A DNA stretch of 64,000 nt from Acidisoma sp. PAMC 29798 (lineage in GTDB: Bacteria; Pseudomonadota; Alphaproteobacteria; Acetobacterales; Acetobacteraceae), in assembly GCF_030252425.1 (NCBI RefSeq), contig NZ_CP126994.1:682001-746000 (forward strand), given 5' to 3'. Positions within the stretch are counted from its first letter, which is position 1. The number at the start of each line of letters is the position of its first letter. Made by a program: the position numbers and the translations under genes. A model generated the notes under the pieces. That model did no database searches. It saw only the letters and a program-made list of their open reading frames with translations, and was not told the origin of the DNA. Below, piece after piece: positions 26,368-35,842 of this stretch.

Positions 26368-28442
26368 TGTCGTCGTTTGCCTCGCCCATGGTGACGCCGC
26401 GCCGCGCGTCCGGCGCTGCGCTTTTTCTGCGCCACAATCGTGGCGTGCTCATCATCGCCGCGGTCTTCATCGTTCTGTTTCTGATCTCCATCGGTTTTAG
26501 CGGGGGCGCCTTCGGCTATTTCGAGGCGAGCTTCATGTCGAGCGGTGGCGCCACGCTGGCGCTCGCGGCCATGGGGCAGGCGCTGATCATCCTTGTCGGC
26601 GGCTTCGATCTTTCGGTCGGCGCCGTTGTGTCACTGGTCAATGTCGTGCTCGCCACGCAAATGGGCACGAGTCTCGGATCGGAGATCGGCGTCGGCGTTC
26701 TTGGTATCGCCGTGGGCGGCGCGGTCGGCGCCTTCAACGGTTTCTTCGTGGCCTTCCTCGGCCTCCAGCCGATTGTGGTGACGCTGTCGACAATGTTCCT
26801 GGTGCGCGGCATCACCGTGTTGGTGCTGGATTCGCCGGGTGGATCAATCGCGGACGGGTTCAAGAATTTCTTCACCGGCGCGGCCATCCCGAACATGCTG
26901 CCGGCTTCTCTGCTCGTCATCGTAGCGGCGGTGATCGTGTGGCTGCTGCTCAAGGCCACCCGCTTCGGCGTGTCGATCTATGCCATCGGCAGTGACGAGG
27001 AGTCGGCGCGATCCGCCGGCATTCCGGTACGCCGCACCAAATTCATCACCTATGTCATCGGCGGCATGTTCTATGGCGCGGCCGGGGTGTTCATCAGTGC
27101 GCAGACGGGCGCGGGTGATCCTTTGATCGGCGATCCGCTGCTGCTCGAAACCTTTGCGGCCGTGGTGCTGGGCGGCACGGTTCTGGGCGGCGGGCGCGGC
27201 GGGCTGATCGGTGCCATCTTCGGCGCTTATACGCTGATGCTGATGGTCAATATCCTGTTGGCCCTGAATGTCTCAGCCTATTACAGCTCTGTTGCCGAAG
27301 GCGTGGTGCTGATCCTTGCCGTGCTGGTCGCGGCTTTGCACAAGGATGCGCCGGTAGCGCAGATCGCCCAGCAGATGCGGCGTCGCCTGCGGGCCTGGCG
27401 TGCTGGGCTGCTGCCGTCCCAGATTCGCTGGGCGGACGCGACGCATCATGTTGGCAGGCTCGGGTCCGCCGTCGCCTTGCGCACGCCGCGTGTCACCTGG
27501 ATGCAGCGCCACCGCGAGCGGCTCCGTTTCGCGCTGCCGGCCTATCTCTGCGTCGCGGGCGTGCTGATCGCCACCGCCCTGGTGCGGCCGGATACGATCG
27601 ACCATTGGTCCTATTACAATTCGCTGATCGTTCTGAGTTCCTTCCTCATCGTGCTGGCTCTCGGCCAAGGCACGGTGATCCTGACCGGCGGTCTCGATCT
27701 GTCCGTGCCTTGGGTGATCGGCTTCTGCGGCATTCTGGCGGCGGGGATGATCCATGGCTCGAACGCAGCCTCGGTCTGGGTCGTACCGATGGTGCTCGTG
27801 CTCGGCGCCCTCATTGGCATGGTCAATGGCCTCGGCATCGTCGTGCTCGGCCTGCCCCCCATCGTCATCACCCTCGCCATGAACGGTATTCTGCAAGGCG
27901 CCGCTCTGGTCTTCAGCAATGGCACGCCGGATGGATTCTCCTCACCCGGTCTGCATTGGTTCATGACCGGCCATATCGCGGGAATCGCGCCCGTGGTGGT
28001 GTTCATTGCGCTGTTCGTGATCGGGTCGGTGGTACTGCTCGGCGGCACGGTCTTTGGACGACGCGTCTATGCCGTGGGTAATAGCGCCCTCGTGGCCAAA
28101 CTTTCGGGCGTCAATGTGCCGAGGACCCTCGTCTTGGTCTATGGGTTGAGTGGTTTTTGCGCGGCCCTAGTGGGTGTCATGCTCACCGGTTTCAGCGGCC
28201 AGGCGAGCCTCGGCATGGGCGATGACTATCTGCTGCCCTCCATCGCCGTCGTCGTGGTCGGCGGCACGCTCATCACCGGCGGTCGCGGCCATTACCTCGG
28301 CATGCTCGGCGGCGCCTTGCTGCTGACCGCCTTGCAGACGCTGCTGGACGGCACCAACCTGCCGCATGCCGTACGCGACATCATCTTTGGCCTGGTCGTG
28401 TTGGGCGCCGTGCTGGCGCTGCGGGAGCGGTCGTCGCGGTGA
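26367..28442 (+). CDS. Fused double permease of the sugar ABC importer
   Basis: A 691-residue membrane protein consisting of two complete BPD_transp_2 (RbsC-like) permeases in one chain. The first half spans about residues 30-330 (GGFDLSVGAVVSLVNV, GSDEESARSAGIPVRRTK, GGTVLGGGRGG). A basic, soluble linker of about 60 residues follows, and the second half runs to the end (TGGLDLSVPWVIGFCG, VVGGTLITGGRGH). RbsC is normally about 320 residues and works as a homodimer, so this chain could act alone as an intramolecular heterodimer. The reading frame is uninterrupted through the junction. The substrate is a sugar or sugar acid by association. Confidence 0.92.
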   Translation: MSSFASPMVTPRRASGAALFLRHNRGVLIIAAVFIVLFLISIGFSGGAFGYFEASFMSSGGATLALAAMGQALIILVGGFDLSVGAVVSLVNVVLATQMGTSLGSEIGVGVLGIAVGGAVGAFNGFFVAFLGLQPIVVTLSTMFLVRGITVLVLDSPGGSIADGFKNFFTGAAIPNMLPASLLVIVAAVIVWLLLKATRFGVSIYAIGSDEESARSAGIPVRRTKFITYVIGGMFYGAAGVFISAQTGAGDPLIGDPLLLETFAAVVLGGTVLGGGRGGLIGAIFGAYTLMLMVNILLALNVSAYYSSVAEGVVLILAVLVAALHKDAPVAQIAQQMRRRLRAWRAGLLPSQIRWADATHHVGRLGSAVALRTPRVTWMQRHRERLRFALPAYLCVAGVLIATALVRPDTIDHWSYYNSLIVLSSFLIVLALGQGTVILTGGLDLSVPWVIGFCGILAAGMIHGSNAASVWVVPMVLVLGALIGMVNGLGIVVLGLPPIVITLAMNGILQGAALVFSNGTPDGFSSPGLHWFMTGHIAGIAPVVVFIALFVIGSVVLLGGTVFGRRVYAVGNSALVAKLSGVNVPRTLVLVYGLSGFCAALVGVMLTGFSGQASLGMGDDYLLPSIAVVVVGGTLITGGRGHYLGMLGGALLLTALQTLLDGTNLPHAVRDIIFGLVVLGAVLALRERSSR

Positions 28443-28463
28443 CTTTCAGAGGGAGACAGGCGC

Positions 28464-29408
28464 ATGGCTGACAAAGTCGCCGTCATCGGCAGCGGGTTGA
28501 TCGGGCGCGCCTGGTCGATCAGTTTCGCTCGCGCGGGCTATGAGGTCGCCTTGCATGATGCCGTGCCGGGCGCGGCGGAGGCCGCCATCGGTTTCGTCGA
28601 TTCGGTGCTGGAGGATCTGGACCGCAACGGGTTGCTGTCGGGGCATACGCCGGCGGCGGTGCGCGGTCGCATTACACCTGCGGCGTCCCTGGCTGCGGCG
28701 CTGGATGGCGCTGTGCATGTTCAGGAAAACACGCCCGAAAAGCTTGACGTCAAAATCGGCGTGTTCCGCGAACTCGATGCCCTCGCGGCGCCGGACACGG
28801 TGCTTGCCAGCTCAACCTCTGCATTGTTGCCCTCGGCGTTTACCGAAAGCCTGCCCGGTCGCCATCGCTGCCTGGTGATCCATCCCATTAACCCGCCCTA
28901 TCTGATCCCGGCGGTGGAGGTTGTGCCCGCACCGTGGACGGCGCCCGAGGTGCTGGAGCGCGCGGGGCGCTTCATGCGCGCCGTCGGCCATGCGCCGATC
29001 ATGATGAAGCGCGAAATCGATGGCTTCGTCATGAACCGCCTGCAAGGCGCGCTGTTGCAGGAGGCGTTTCGACTGGTCGCCGATGGCTATGCGGGGGTCG
29101 AGGATGTTGATATCGGCATTCGCGATGGGCTTGGTCTGCGCTGGGCTTTTATGGGGCCGTTCGAGACCATCGATCTAAATGCGCCGGGCGGCATCGCCGA
29201 CTATATCGCCCGCTATCAGGGCATGTATCAGACCATGTGGCCGAGCCAGCAGCATATGGCCGACTGGGCGGGGATCAGCCCGACGGCCGAGGCGGAGCGG
29301 CAGGCGATACTGCCGCGAGACGGGCTTGCGGATCATGCCCGCTGGCGCGACCGCCGGTTGATGGCGCTGCTCGCGCATAAGCGCGACGCGGCCAAAGAGA
29401 TCGATTGA
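28464..29408 (+). CDS. Lambda-crystallin-type 3-hydroxyacyl dehydrogenase (L-gulonate dehydrogenase-like)
   Basis: A 314-residue NAD-dependent dehydrogenase of the 3-hydroxyacyl-CoA dehydrogenase family. The Rossmann loop GSGLIGRAWS is at the N-terminus and the catalytic His lies in VIHPINPPYLIPAVEVVP; the C-terminal helical domain begins GFVMNRLQGALLQEAFRL. These segments resemble CRYL1, which oxidises L-gulonate at C3, more than they resemble L-carnitine dehydrogenase. It would make a beta-keto acid, the substrate type of the BKACE enzyme 12 bp downstream. The true substrate is unknown. Confidence 0.85.
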   Translation: MADKVAVIGSGLIGRAWSISFARAGYEVALHDAVPGAAEAAIGFVDSVLEDLDRNGLLSGHTPAAVRGRITPAASLAAALDGAVHVQENTPEKLDVKIGVFRELDALAAPDTVLASSTSALLPSAFTESLPGRHRCLVIHPINPPYLIPAVEVVPAPWTAPEVLERAGRFMRAVGHAPIMMKREIDGFVMNRLQGALLQEAFRLVADGYAGVEDVDIGIRDGLGLRWAFMGPFETIDLNAPGGIADYIARYQGMYQTMWPSQQHMADWAGISPTAEAERQAILPRDGLADHARWRDRRLMALLAHKRDAAKEID

Positions 29409-29420
29409 AGGACAAAGTTC

Positions 29421-30353
29421 ATGGCCAAAGCCCGAAAAGTCATCATCACCTGCGCCGTCACGGGCGCGATCCATACCCCGTCGATGTCCCCCTATCTGCC
29501 GGTGACGGCGGATGAGATCGTCGATGCGGCCCTGGGTGCGGCGGAAGCGGGTGCGGCCGTTTTGCATCTTCACGCCCGCGACCCCGAGACCGGGCGACCC
29601 GACCAGCGGCCGGAGGCCTTCGCCCCCTTCCTGTCGCGCATCAAGCAATCCACCAATGCCGTGCTGAACCTCACCAGTGGCGGCAGCCCCTTCATGGGCA
29701 TCGAGGAGCGCATCCGCCCTTCGACGACCTTCAAGCCGGAAGTCGCATCGCTGAATATGGGATCGATGAATTTCGGCCTGTTTCCGATGCTCGATCGCTT
29801 CACGGAGTTCAAGCATCCCTGGGAGCGTGAGTTCCTGGAAAACAGCCGCGACCTGATCTTCCGCAATACGTTCAAGGACATCGAATTCGCCCTCAAGGCG
29901 ATGGGCGGCAATGGCACGAGATTCGAGTTCGAGTGTTATGACGTCAGCCATCTCTACAATCTGGCGCATTTCCTCGACCGCAAGTTGGTGACGCCGCCGC
30001 TCTTCGTGCAGACCGTCTTCGGCATTCTCGGCGGTATCGGTCCGCACCCGGAAGATGTGATGCATATGCGTCGCACAGCGGATCGGCTGTTTGGCGATGC
30101 CTATCAATGGTCGGTGCTTGGGGCTGGGCGCAACCAGATGCCGATCGCGGCGATGGCGGCGGCCATGGGGGCGCATGTGCGCGTGGGTCTGGAAGACAGC
30201 CTGTGGATCGGGCCGGGCAAATTCGCCGAGAGCAATGCCCAGCAGGTGCGCAACGTGCGCCAGATCATCGAAGGCCTCGGGCTTGAACTGGCAACCCCGG
30301 AGGAGGCGCGCGCCCTGTTGGCGCTCAAGGGCGGCGATCAGGTCGGCTTCTGA
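29421..30353 (+). CDS. BKACE family beta-keto acid cleavage enzyme (DUF849)
   Basis: A 310-residue TIM-barrel enzyme that condenses acetyl-CoA with a beta-keto acid and splits it into acetoacetate and a new CoA ester. The zinc motif HLHARDPETGRP is near residue 46, NLTSGGSPFMG follows, and the C-terminal metal/CoA region reads VRVGLEDSLW. Substrates within the family differ by the residues lining the pocket, so the keto acid cannot be named here. Its neighbour encodes a dehydrogenase that could supply the keto acid. Confidence 0.92.
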   Translation: MAKARKVIITCAVTGAIHTPSMSPYLPVTADEIVDAALGAAEAGAAVLHLHARDPETGRPDQRPEAFAPFLSRIKQSTNAVLNLTSGGSPFMGIEERIRPSTTFKPEVASLNMGSMNFGLFPMLDRFTEFKHPWEREFLENSRDLIFRNTFKDIEFALKAMGGNGTRFEFECYDVSHLYNLAHFLDRKLVTPPLFVQTVFGILGGIGPHPEDVMHMRRTADRLFGDAYQWSVLGAGRNQMPIAAMAAAMGAHVRVGLEDSLWIGPGKFAESNAQQVRNVRQIIEGLGLELATPEEARALLALKGGDQVGF

Positions 30354-30357
30354 TCGC

Positions 30358-31410
30358 ATGTCCGATGTCCTGACGCGGATCGAGAGCGGCATCGGCCGCA
30401 TCACGCTCAACCGCCCGCGCGCTTTGAATGCGCTGACGCTTGAGATGGCGGAGACAATTGCCGCCGCGCTCGACGCGTGGGAGGGCGACGGCACCGTGCG
30501 TTTCGTGCTGCTGGATGGCGCGGGGGAGCGCGGGCTATGCGCGGGGGGCGATATCCGCGCCTTGTATGAGGCTGCGAAGGCCGGCAAGGCGCGGGAGAAC
30601 GAATCGTTCTTCCGTGCCGAGTATCAGCTGAATGCGCAGATCGCGCGGTACCGGAAACCCGTCGTCGCGCTGATGGATGGCATCGTCATGGGCGGCGGCG
30701 TTGGTCTCTCGGCCCATGCCAGCCACCGGGTGGTGACGGAGCGATCCCGCGTTGCGATGCCGGAGACGGGGATTGGCTTCTTCCCCGATATCGGCGCGAC
30801 CTGGCTGCTGTCCCGCGCGCGCTTCGAACACGGCACGCATCTGGCGCTGACGGGCGAAGCCGTCGGCGCGGCCGATGCGATTGCGGTCGGGTTGGCGGAT
30901 GTTCATGTCCCGTCCGAGAAGCTGCCGGCGCTGATCGTGGCGCTGAAGGATTGTGAGGCGGCGGGCTTGGACTCATGCCTGACAACCCACACGACCTCAC
31001 CCGCGCAGGGTCTCTTTGTCGAGGCACAAGCGTGGATGACGGGCTGCTACCAGGGTGATGATGTGGCAACGATCGTGGCGCGGCTTGCGGCCCATGAGGC
31101 GCCGCTGGCGCAGGCGGCGGCGAAGACCATCGCCACACGGTCCCCCACCAGCCTCAAGATCACCCTGCATGCGCTGCGCACGGCCGAGGCATTGGGCAGT
31201 CTGGACGCCTGCCTGGACCGTGAATTTCGGATGGCCCTGGTGCGCACCCCCGGCCATGATTTCGTCGAGGGCGTGCGCGCCGCCGTAGTGGATAAGGATC
31301 GCGCGCCGCGCTGGGTGCCGGCGCGGTTGGATGCGGTGACGCCAGCGGATGTGGCGGCGTTTTTTGCGGCGGCCGATGCTAAGCCGCCGTTATGGGTCAA
31401 TCCTCGATAA
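30358..31410 (+). CDS. Enoyl-CoA hydratase/isomerase family, 3-hydroxyisobutyryl-CoA hydrolase-like
   Basis: A 350-residue crotonase-fold protein. The HIBCH pattern is visible: [27 protein letters not shown], and [18 protein letters not shown], whose Glu and Asp serve in CoA thioester hydrolysis. It follows the BKACE gene by 4 bp, so it may release the acid from the CoA ester that BKACE makes. The ATG at 30358 gives the family length; longer frames upstream overlap BKACE. Its 3' end overlaps the convergent cyclase gene by 14 bp. Confidence 0.87.
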   Translation: MSDVLTRIESGIGRITLNRPRALNALTLEMAETIAAALDAWEGDGTVRFVLLDGAGERGLCAGGDIRALYEAAKAGKARENESFFRAEYQLNAQIARYRKPVVALMDGIVMGGGVGLSAHASHRVVTERSRVAMPETGIGFFPDIGATWLLSRARFEHGTHLALTGEAVGAADAIAVGLADVHVPSEKLPALIVALKDCEAAGLDSCLTTHTTSPAQGLFVEAQAWMTGCYQGDDVATIVARLAAHEAPLAQAAAKTIATRSPTSLKITLHALRTAEALGSLDACLDREFRMALVRTPGHDFVEGVRAAVVDKDRAPRWVPARLDAVTPADVAAFFAAADAKPPLWVNPR

Positions 31411-32173
31411 TCGCCACCGCGCGCGTCCATCCGGCGGAAGCGCGTTCGATCTTCACGGGAAAGCAGCTGACGATGAAGCCCGTGGGCGGCAATTGCTCCA
31501 AATTGTGCAGTTTTTCGAGGTGGCAATAGCCGGTGTGGCGTCCGGCTTTGTGGCCTTCCCAGATCAGCGACGCATCGCCCGTGGCGGCGTATTTCTTCGC
31601 CGTGTGAACGAAGGGCGCATCCCAGCTCCAGCCGTCTGTGCCCGTCACGCGGATGCCTTGATCGAGCAAATAAAGCGTTGCCTCGGCCCCGAGGCCGCAG
31701 CCGCTCGCGACGTAATCCGCTTCGCCGAAGCGGGCGCCGGCGGCGGTATTGACGACGACGATTTCGAGGGGGCTGAGGCGATGGCCGATGCGTTTCAATT
31801 CGGCCTCCACATCGGCGGCGGTCGCGACATAGCCCGCCGGAAAGTGGCGGAAATCAAGCTTCACGCCGGGCTGGTAACACCAGTCGAGCGGCACTTCATC
31901 GATGGTAATGGCACGTTCGCCGCCATTCATGGTCGAGGCGAAATGCCAGGGCGCATCGAGATGGGTGCCGTTATGGGTGGAGATGGTGGCGCGTTCCACG
32001 GCCCAGCCTTCGCCGTCCGGCAGGTCTTCGCCTTTCAGGCCGGGAAAGAAGCCGAGCAGATCGGGCAAGGTTTCCTTATGGGAAAAATAGGCGATGGACG
32101 GAATCTGAATCGGCGGATCGGCCGGAATGTCGTTTGCGAGCGGGATGGAAAGATCGATAAAGCGACGGGACAC
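31397..32173 (-). CDS. Cyclase family protein (kynurenine formamidase-like fold)
   Basis: A 258-residue protein of the metal-dependent cyclase superfamily, recognised by the zinc-binding [12 protein letters not shown] motif near residue 67. It begins [13 protein letters not shown] as is typical. Members hydrolyse formylkynurenine, isatin or lactone-like compounds; this one is a general cyclase-family member, and an ester, amide or lactone substrate cannot be named. It is divergent from the iron alcohol dehydrogenase. Confidence 0.83.
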   Translation of the reverse strand: MSRRFIDLSIPLANDIPADPPIQIPSIAYFSHKETLPDLLGFFPGLKGEDLPDGEGWAVERATISTHNGTHLDAPWHFASTMNGGERAITIDEVPLDWCYQPGVKLDFRHFPAGYVATAADVEAELKRIGHRLSPLEIVVVNTAAGARFGEADYVASGCGLGAEATLYLLDQGIRVTGTDGWSWDAPFVHTAKKYAATGDASLIWEGHKAGRHTGYCHLEKLHNLEQLPPTGFIVSCFPVKIERASAGWTRAVAIIED

Positions 32174-32205
32174 TTCCTGTCTCCAATTTGACGGCGAGGA
32201 TGGCT

Positions 32206-33333
32206 ATGAACCTGATCACCTATCTCACGCGAATTCAATTCGGCGCGGGCGCCATTTCCGTCCTTGCCGAAGAACTGGCCTTGCTGGGCGTGCGCACGCC
32301 GCTGGTGATCACCGATCAGGGCCTCGTTGCTACCGGCCTCATCGCGCGCGTCAAGGACATGCTGCCGGGCACGGTCGCCCTTTATGATGGCACACCGGGC
32401 AACCCGACCGAGGCCGCCGTGCTGGACGCCGTGGCAGTCTATCGCCGGGATGGTTGTGACGGCATCGTCGCGGTGGGTGGTGGCTCCTCCATCGATCTCG
32501 CCAAAGGTGTGGCGCTGTTGGCGACGCATCCTGGGCCGCTCGATCAGTATGCGGCGATCCTGGGTGGCGTCGCGCGCATTAGCGCGGATATGCCGCCGCT
32601 GATCGCGATCCCAACGACGGCCGGTACGGGCAGCGAAGTCGGCCGCGCCGCGCTCATCACACTGACGGATGGCCGCAAGCTCGGCTTCATCTCGCCGCAT
32701 CTGATTCCCAATGTGGCGATCTGCGACCCTGAGCTGACGCTCGGCCTGCCGCCGGGCCTGACGGCCGCGACGGGCATGGACGCGATCAGCCATTGCATCG
32801 AGACGTTTCTCAGTCCGCGCTTTAATCCGCCGGCCGAGGCGATCGGTCTCGATGGATTGGCGCGCGCCATTCGCTGGCTGCCGAAGGCGGTGGAGAACGG
32901 CGCGGATTTGGAAGCACGGTCGGAAATGATGATGGCGGCCTTGCAGGGGGGCATGTGCTTCCAGAAGGGTCTCGGCGCCGTGCATGCTATGTCGCATCCG
33001 CTCGGTGGCTTGGAAGCGCCACGCCTGCATCACGGCACGCTCAATGCCGTCCTCATGCCCGCCGTGCTGCGCTACAACGAAGCCTATTGCGGCGACAAAT
33101 ATGCGCGGCTGCGCGGGGCGATGGGCCTGGCCGCCGATGCCGATGTCGCTGATTTTCTGGCGGACTTGAACGTGCGTCTGGGGATGCCCCAAAGCCTGTC
33201 CGCGATGGGTGTGCCAGCGGAGTGTCTTCCCGCGATGATCGCGGGCGCGGTGAAGGACCATTCCACCGCCACCAATCCGCGGCCGATGGCGGAGGCGGAT
33301 TACGCGACCTTGTTCGAGCAAGTGTGGGCGTGA
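32206..33333 (+). CDS. Iron-containing alcohol dehydrogenase
   Basis: A 375-residue group III Fe-ADH. The dinucleotide segment GIVAVGGGSSIDLAKG precedes IPTTAGTGSEV, and metal-binding residues appear as Asp in GMDAISHCIE, the following His, HAMSHPLGG and the His in the LHHGTLNA segment. The ATG at 32206, just after GCGAGG, starts at the conserved MNLITYL; an ATG two codons upstream and a TTG at 32188 are possible alternatives. Its role in the adjacent catabolic island could be reducing or oxidising an aldehyde intermediate. Confidence 0.9.
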   Translation: MNLITYLTRIQFGAGAISVLAEELALLGVRTPLVITDQGLVATGLIARVKDMLPGTVALYDGTPGNPTEAAVLDAVAVYRRDGCDGIVAVGGGSSIDLAKGVALLATHPGPLDQYAAILGGVARISADMPPLIAIPTTAGTGSEVGRAALITLTDGRKLGFISPHLIPNVAICDPELTLGLPPGLTAATGMDAISHCIETFLSPRFNPPAEAIGLDGLARAIRWLPKAVENGADLEARSEMMMAALQGGMCFQKGLGAVHAMSHPLGGLEAPRLHHGTLNAVLMPAVLRYNEAYCGDKYARLRGAMGLAADADVADFLADLNVRLGMPQSLSAMGVPAECLPAMIAGAVKDHSTATNPRPMAEADYATLFEQVWA

Positions 33334-33359
33334 GGCATCGCAGCCGGACATACTCGGTG

Positions 33360-34028
33360 ATGACGACACGTCTTGCGGTCGGCATTATCCTTGGCTGTAG
33401 CTTGGGTTTCGGTTCTGCCAGCGCCGCCGAGCCCAAGGCCGCGCCGTCCGTTTTTACGACGAACAACTACGACCTGACGGTCGCTCTTCCACCGGGGTTA
33501 TTCCGTTGCTCCTATCCCCCTACATGGATTGGATCGGATCATGGCATCGAGATCTATCTGTCCAGGCCGCAGGCGTGCGATCCCACGGCGCCCGAGGCGG
33601 CGCCCAATGTGCCAACGCCAGCGCGCATAGAGATTTTCTATAGCTTCAACGTTGCGGATATCTCTTCGACCGGCGGCGAATTTGGTCCCCCTCGTACCAA
33701 TGTCGCGTTGCTGCCGACGTTCTGTCCGCCTTCTGCCGAGCCCCTAAAGCCCGGCTCAATACTTCTTGGCATGCCCGCGACAGGATGTCTTCAAAGGCAA
33801 GGAAAAGACATCTCTTTGAGGATCGGGTCACTCTATTCACAAGACCAGGTCGATACGGGAAACGCGCCCGACAGTCTGGTCCTGGTCACTCTCTCTACGA
33901 CCCGTACTCGTTACGCGGCGGATATCGCCATCATGCGCGAGATCGTCGCGCGAATTCACGTCTGTGTAGCGCCCGGAAGACCACCACAGCCATCACGGCC
34001 GCTGTGCCCGCCGTCTCGTTCTTGGTGA
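33360..34028 (+). CDS. Secreted protein of unknown function
   Basis: A 222-residue protein with a signal peptide (LAVGIILGCSLGFGSASA, cleavage after ASA near residue 22). Five or more Cys residues in the mature part (RCSYPP, QACDP, TFCPP, GCLQR, HVCVA) suggest a disulfide-bonded periplasmic or extracellular protein. I do not recognise a family. The C-terminus is Pro-rich. It ends 5 bp before an inverted hairpin pair and is convergent with the aldo/keto reductase gene. Confidence 0.6.
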   Translation: MTTRLAVGIILGCSLGFGSASAAEPKAAPSVFTTNNYDLTVALPPGLFRCSYPPTWIGSDHGIEIYLSRPQACDPTAPEAAPNVPTPARIEIFYSFNVADISSTGGEFGPPRTNVALLPTFCPPSAEPLKPGSILLGMPATGCLQRQGKDISLRIGSLYSQDQVDTGNAPDSLVLVTLSTTRTRYAADIAIMREIVARIHVCVAPGRPPQPSRPLCPPSRSW

Positions 34029-34032
34029 GATC

Positions 34033-34102
34033 GGGGGAATACGCTGCGCTTTTCCACCCTACGCGCAAGGGTGTAGGGCGGAAAAGCGCAGCGTATTCCG
34101 CC
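34033..34102. repeat. Inverted pair of the dispersed hairpin repeat (copies 2 and 3)
   Basis: The reverse copy (34033-34061) and forward copy (34073-34102, GTAGGGCGGAAAAGCGCAGC onward) face each other around a short spacer, so the pair can fold into one long hairpin of about 28 bp or into two small ones. It lies exactly between the convergent secreted-protein and aldo/keto reductase genes and is probably a bidirectional terminator. Confidence 0.8.
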
Positions 34103-34111
34103 ATCCACGCC

Positions 34112-35203
34112 CTATGGTGCGGGGCTGCCGTGGAGCTGATAGATGGCGTTGATCCGCGCCTCGATCTCCGGCGTGATCGCTACCGACTCTGACATCAACG
34201 CGACATCGAGCTGCGCCAGGCTGGTCGCGCCGATGATGTTGGAAGTGACGAAAGGCCGCGTGGTGACGAAAGCCAGAGCCAGCATGGTCGGGTCTATACC
34301 GATGTTGCGCGCCAAGGCGAGATAGGCGTCGATCGCCGCTTCCACGCCCGGTTTCTCGTAGCGCGATCCACGCTCGAACAGCGTGGTGCGGGCGCCGGCA
34401 GGCCGGGCGCCGCCCTGGTATTTCCCCGTCAGATACCCTTGGCCGAGCGGCGAATAGGCGAGCAGGCCGACGTGCTCGCGCATCGCGATTTCCGCAAGAC
34501 CAATCTCGAAGGTGCGATTGATGAGGTTATAGGCGTTCTGGATGGAGACGACGCGCGGCCCATGGCCGGCCTCAGCGGCCTGCACGAAGCGCATGGTGCC
34601 CCAGGCGGTCTCGTTCGACAGGCCAACATGGCGAATCTTGCCGGCGGTGACGAGATCCGCCAGCACGCCGAGCGTCTCTTCCATCGGAATGGCGTCATCC
34701 TCGGGCTTCGGCACACGGGTGCCGGTGCCGCTGCCGAACAGGTCCATCGGGCGATCCGGCCAATGGAGCTGATAGAGGTCGAGATAATCGGTCTGCAGGC
34801 GCGTGAGAGACGCATCGACGGCGTATTCGATGTTGCGACGGTCGAGGCGCGCGCCCTTGCCGTCCGGCCGGAGGTAAGCACTCTGTGACCGGCCGGAAAC
34901 CTTCGAGGCGAGGACGACCCGGTCGCGGTTGCCACGCGCCTTGAACCAGGTGCCGATGATCCGCTCGGTCGACCCTTGGGTCTCGGCCTTCGGCGGAATG
35001 GCATACATCTCGGCGGTATCGATGAAGTTGATGCCATGATCCATCGCCCTGTCGAGCTGGGCATGGCCCTCGGATTCAGTATTCTGCTGTCCCCAGGTCA
35101 TGGTTCCAAGGCAGATGGCGGAGACCTTAAGGTCTGTCCGTCCCAGCAAGCGGTATTCGGCCAAGTGTTCTGTCCTTCGCGGAAGATGACGTGGCTTTGC
35201 CAT
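34112..35203 (-). CDS. Aldo/keto reductase (Tas-like)
   Basis: A 363-residue NADPH-dependent oxidoreductase of the aldo/keto reductase superfamily. The catalytic tetrad is in place: Asp in NFIDTAEMYA with the Tyr, Lys in VLASKVSG, and His in DLYQLHWPD. The NADPH segment appears as IIGATSLAQL. It resembles E. coli Tas and YghZ-type members that reduce small aldehydes. I used the ATG at 35203; the conserved start EYRLLGRTDLKVS is about 16 residues in. Confidence 0.9.
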   Translation of the reverse strand: MAKPRHLPRRTEHLAEYRLLGRTDLKVSAICLGTMTWGQQNTESEGHAQLDRAMDHGINFIDTAEMYAIPPKAETQGSTERIIGTWFKARGNRDRVVLASKVSGRSQSAYLRPDGKGARLDRRNIEYAVDASLTRLQTDYLDLYQLHWPDRPMDLFGSGTGTRVPKPEDDAIPMEETLGVLADLVTAGKIRHVGLSNETAWGTMRFVQAAEAGHGPRVVSIQNAYNLINRTFEIGLAEIAMREHVGLLAYSPLGQGYLTGKYQGGARPAGARTTLFERGSRYEKPGVEAAIDAYLALARNIGIDPTMLALAFVTTRPFVTSNIIGATSLAQLDVALMSESVAITPEIEARINAIYQLHGSPAP

Positions 35204-35316
35204 AGGTCACGGCGGGCCGCCAGTTCGGAACGGCGGTTATCGTTTTGGTCGCCAGGCCGAGAAGCGGATGGGCTTGTGCGGATCGGCGCGATCGACCGAG
35301 GGTTGCCCATCCGGCA

Positions 35317-35565
35317 CTAAGCCTCATCGCCATGACGACCGATTGCGATAACGTAATCATCGCGGGGGCCGCCCGTCAGTGGACCTGAGGCCACAGCCAG
35401 CACGTCATAGCCGTGGGGCAACATCGTATTCAATGCTGTCGGCACCCCGTCCGCCCAAGCGAACTGTGGTGCGAGCAGAAGGAAAGATGTGACGGTGGTG
35501 AAGATGCGGTTGAACCCGATCATGCGCATGGCCAATGATGACGTCTTAGTGATCATAAAAATCAT
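35317..35565 (-). CDS. Short secreted protein, possibly a truncated remnant
   Basis: An 82-residue frame with a signal-like N-terminus (FTTVTSFLLLAPQFAWA) followed by about 40 residues ending GPRDDYVIAIGRHGDEA and a stop. That ending looks like the beginning of a larger repeat protein (a first FG-GAP-like strand), so this may be a truncated gene. The surrounding DNA is AT-richer than the rest of the window and lacks strong coding signal. Low confidence that it is expressed. Confidence 0.4.
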   Translation of the reverse strand: MIFMITKTSSLAMRMIGFNRIFTTVTSFLLLAPQFAWADGVPTALNTMLPHGYDVLAVASGPLTGGPRDDYVIAIGRHGDEA

Positions 35566-35842
35566 TACCTTGAAATCTCAACATAAACCACATGCAGAAC
35601 ATTAGTAGGGTTTTCGGGACCTCCTGCTTTGGACAATCATTTGCACCTTGATTTGACACGCGTTATCGTCAATTTCAACCAAGACGTGTATGGAACACGC
35701 GGTCTAAACGAGGGGGTGCGGCAGCCGTCTTTGCAGAGAGACCTTATCGGCCTGGGCTACTTATTTCCGATCGTGCTGCTGAAACACGGATCGGACAGCC
35801 GAATACGCTATGAATTTTATAACTATCGTGGAAGGATTTCAC
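35566..35842. other. AT-rich intergenic region
   Basis: Lower GC than the surroundings. A frame from 35629 runs into the next gene in another register and shows no family pattern, so I do not call it. The region probably carries the promoter of the small secreted protein gene; a TATAAC at 35818-35823 is a possible -10 box, without a convincing -35. Confidence 0.4.

Noticed and set aside
28464-31410. Carnitine degradation pathway (dehydrogenase, BKACE, thioesterase)
   Set aside because: The dehydrogenase segments match lambda-crystallin-type L-gulonate dehydrogenases better than L-carnitine dehydrogenase, and the neighbours are sugar-acid genes.
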